In this document: one piece after another, positions 63,515-64,000 of the stretch | Position numbering within the stretch: the first letter of the stretch is position 1 | Layout: the number at the start of each line of letters is the position of its first letter | NCBI RefSeq assembly: GCF_000153765.1 | Contig: NZ_DS022296.1 | Span: forward strand, 35,069 to 99,068 | Direction: 5' to 3' | Source: Mariprofundus ferrooxydans PV-1 | GTDB taxonomy: Bacteria; Pseudomonadota; Zetaproteobacteria; Mariprofundales; Mariprofundaceae | Length of the DNA stretch: 64,000 nucleotides | Position numbers and translations under genes: made by a program | Notes under the pieces: model-generated | What the model saw: only the letters and a program-made list of their open reading frames with translations | Told to the model about the DNA's origin: nothing | Database searches by the model: none

Positions 63515-64000
63515 TTAGTCAGGCATCACTTTCCATACACCACCACGTTTTTCGCACACAGTTCTGAAACTCGTTTCTGTCCGGCCACCCGTGGTGATAC
63601 GCTGCTCAATCTCACGACACTCCCGCCCCAGGTTACCTATCCAGATATCGGTAACGGTAACCGAACCGAAACTGCGACCATCCCGCCAATAGCTGACGTC
63701 TCCGATATCGCCCGAGGTCGCACGAATCAGAGCCTGCTCATGCAAGCGCTGCTGGTGCTCATCCAGGTGATCAACAATGCTCAGCGTCAATGCTGTAAGA
63801 GCCAGCCAGCGGAAGGCATCGTTATCGCTGTAGAAAAATCCAAAGCCCGGATAACGATAACCGTAGAGACGATAGACATGGATGCCGCGGAAATAGCGGT
63901 TGCGCGGCACCCGATAGTAATGCCGCGACCGGTCATACCGCAGCGGCAGCCCGATATAAAATGAGCGGCGCACTTCAACATGCTGGCGGTGTGCTGCTAT
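63515..64000 (-). CDS. Unrecognised protein, 5' end beyond window
   Basis: The frame stays open to the right edge, so it probably starts outside; a GTG at 63973 is the first start codon inside. The visible part has an Arg/Tyr-rich segment (HYYRVPRNRYFRGIHVYRLYGYRYPGFGFFY), a hydrophobic helix (RWLALTALTLSIVDHL), then a C-terminal region with two cysteines (CREIEQR, FRTVCEKRGGVWKV), resembling the tail of outer-membrane glycine-zipper or surface-antigen-type proteins. Function not assigned. Confidence 0.6.
   Translation of the reverse strand: MAAHRQHVEVRRSFYIGLPLRYDRSRHYYRVPRNRYFRGIHVYRLYGYRYPGFGFFYSDNDAFRWLALTALTLSIVDHLDEHQQRLHEQALIRATSGDIGDVSYWRDGRSFGSVTVTDIWIGNLGRECREIEQRITTGGRTETSFRTVCEKRGGVWKVMPD

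Overview
The window is a chromosomal segment of a Gram-negative bacterium. It carries lpxC, a complete division and cell wall (dcw) cluster, a meso-diaminopimelate-type MurE signature (DNPR), a Wzx/Wzy-style surface glycan cluster and a periplasmic CxxCH haem motif. Gene content and order fit Pseudomonadota, and a Zetaproteobacterium such as Mariprofundus is my best guess. That assignment is inference: there is no rRNA gene here and no search was run.

Layout. (1) 1-2735: groEL (cut by the left edge), groES and yehS on the minus strand, with a strong sigma70-like and a sigma32-like promoter before groES, then a creatininase-family gene on plus. (2) 2736-7563: thiI and tRNA-Asn on minus, then a CHASE2-sensor Ser/Thr kinase and its PP2C phosphatase on plus. 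(3) 7564-10035: an array of consecutive hairpins, then priA. (4) 10050-34126: about 24 kb of co-directional minus-strand genes for surface polysaccharide or protein glycosylation. The left half encodes a PglF/PglE/PglD/PglC-like set for a bacillosamine-type first sugar. The right half encodes CDP-glucose-derived deoxysugar synthesis (RfbF, RfbG, a 3,5-epimerase-like protein, C-methyltransferase-like proteins). Between them lie glycosyltransferases, a flippase, two polymerase/ligase-like membrane proteins and several methyltransferases. A 1,608-bp block with two methyltransferase genes is present twice, nearly identical, and a glycosyltransferase pseudogene remnant marks one edge. (5) 34510-43058: yebC, then signalling and transport genes: a PAS-GAF-GGDEF diguanylate cyclase, a P-type cation ATPase, a STAS-like protein and a haem-motif HD-GYP phosphodiesterase. 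(6) 43214-62273: the dcw cluster, transcribed on minus in the order mraZ-rsmH-ftsL-ftsI-murE-murF-mraY-murD-ftsW-murG-murC-murB-ddl-ftsQ-ftsA-ftsZ-lpxC, mostly with overlapping start and stop codons. Three MraZ-type TGGGN boxes precede mraZ, and a tandem hairpin array separates ddl from ftsQ. (7) 62603-64000: two small cysteine-rich UPF proteins on plus and an unrecognised gene running off the right edge.

The dcw genes make and polymerise lipid II and build the divisome; lpxC commits UDP-GlcNAc to lipid A. The glycan cluster would supply the outer sugars. The kinase/phosphatase pair and the two c-di-GMP proteins are the main signalling modules. The least explained structures are the two hairpin arrays, which share loop cores while their arms differ but stay complementary.
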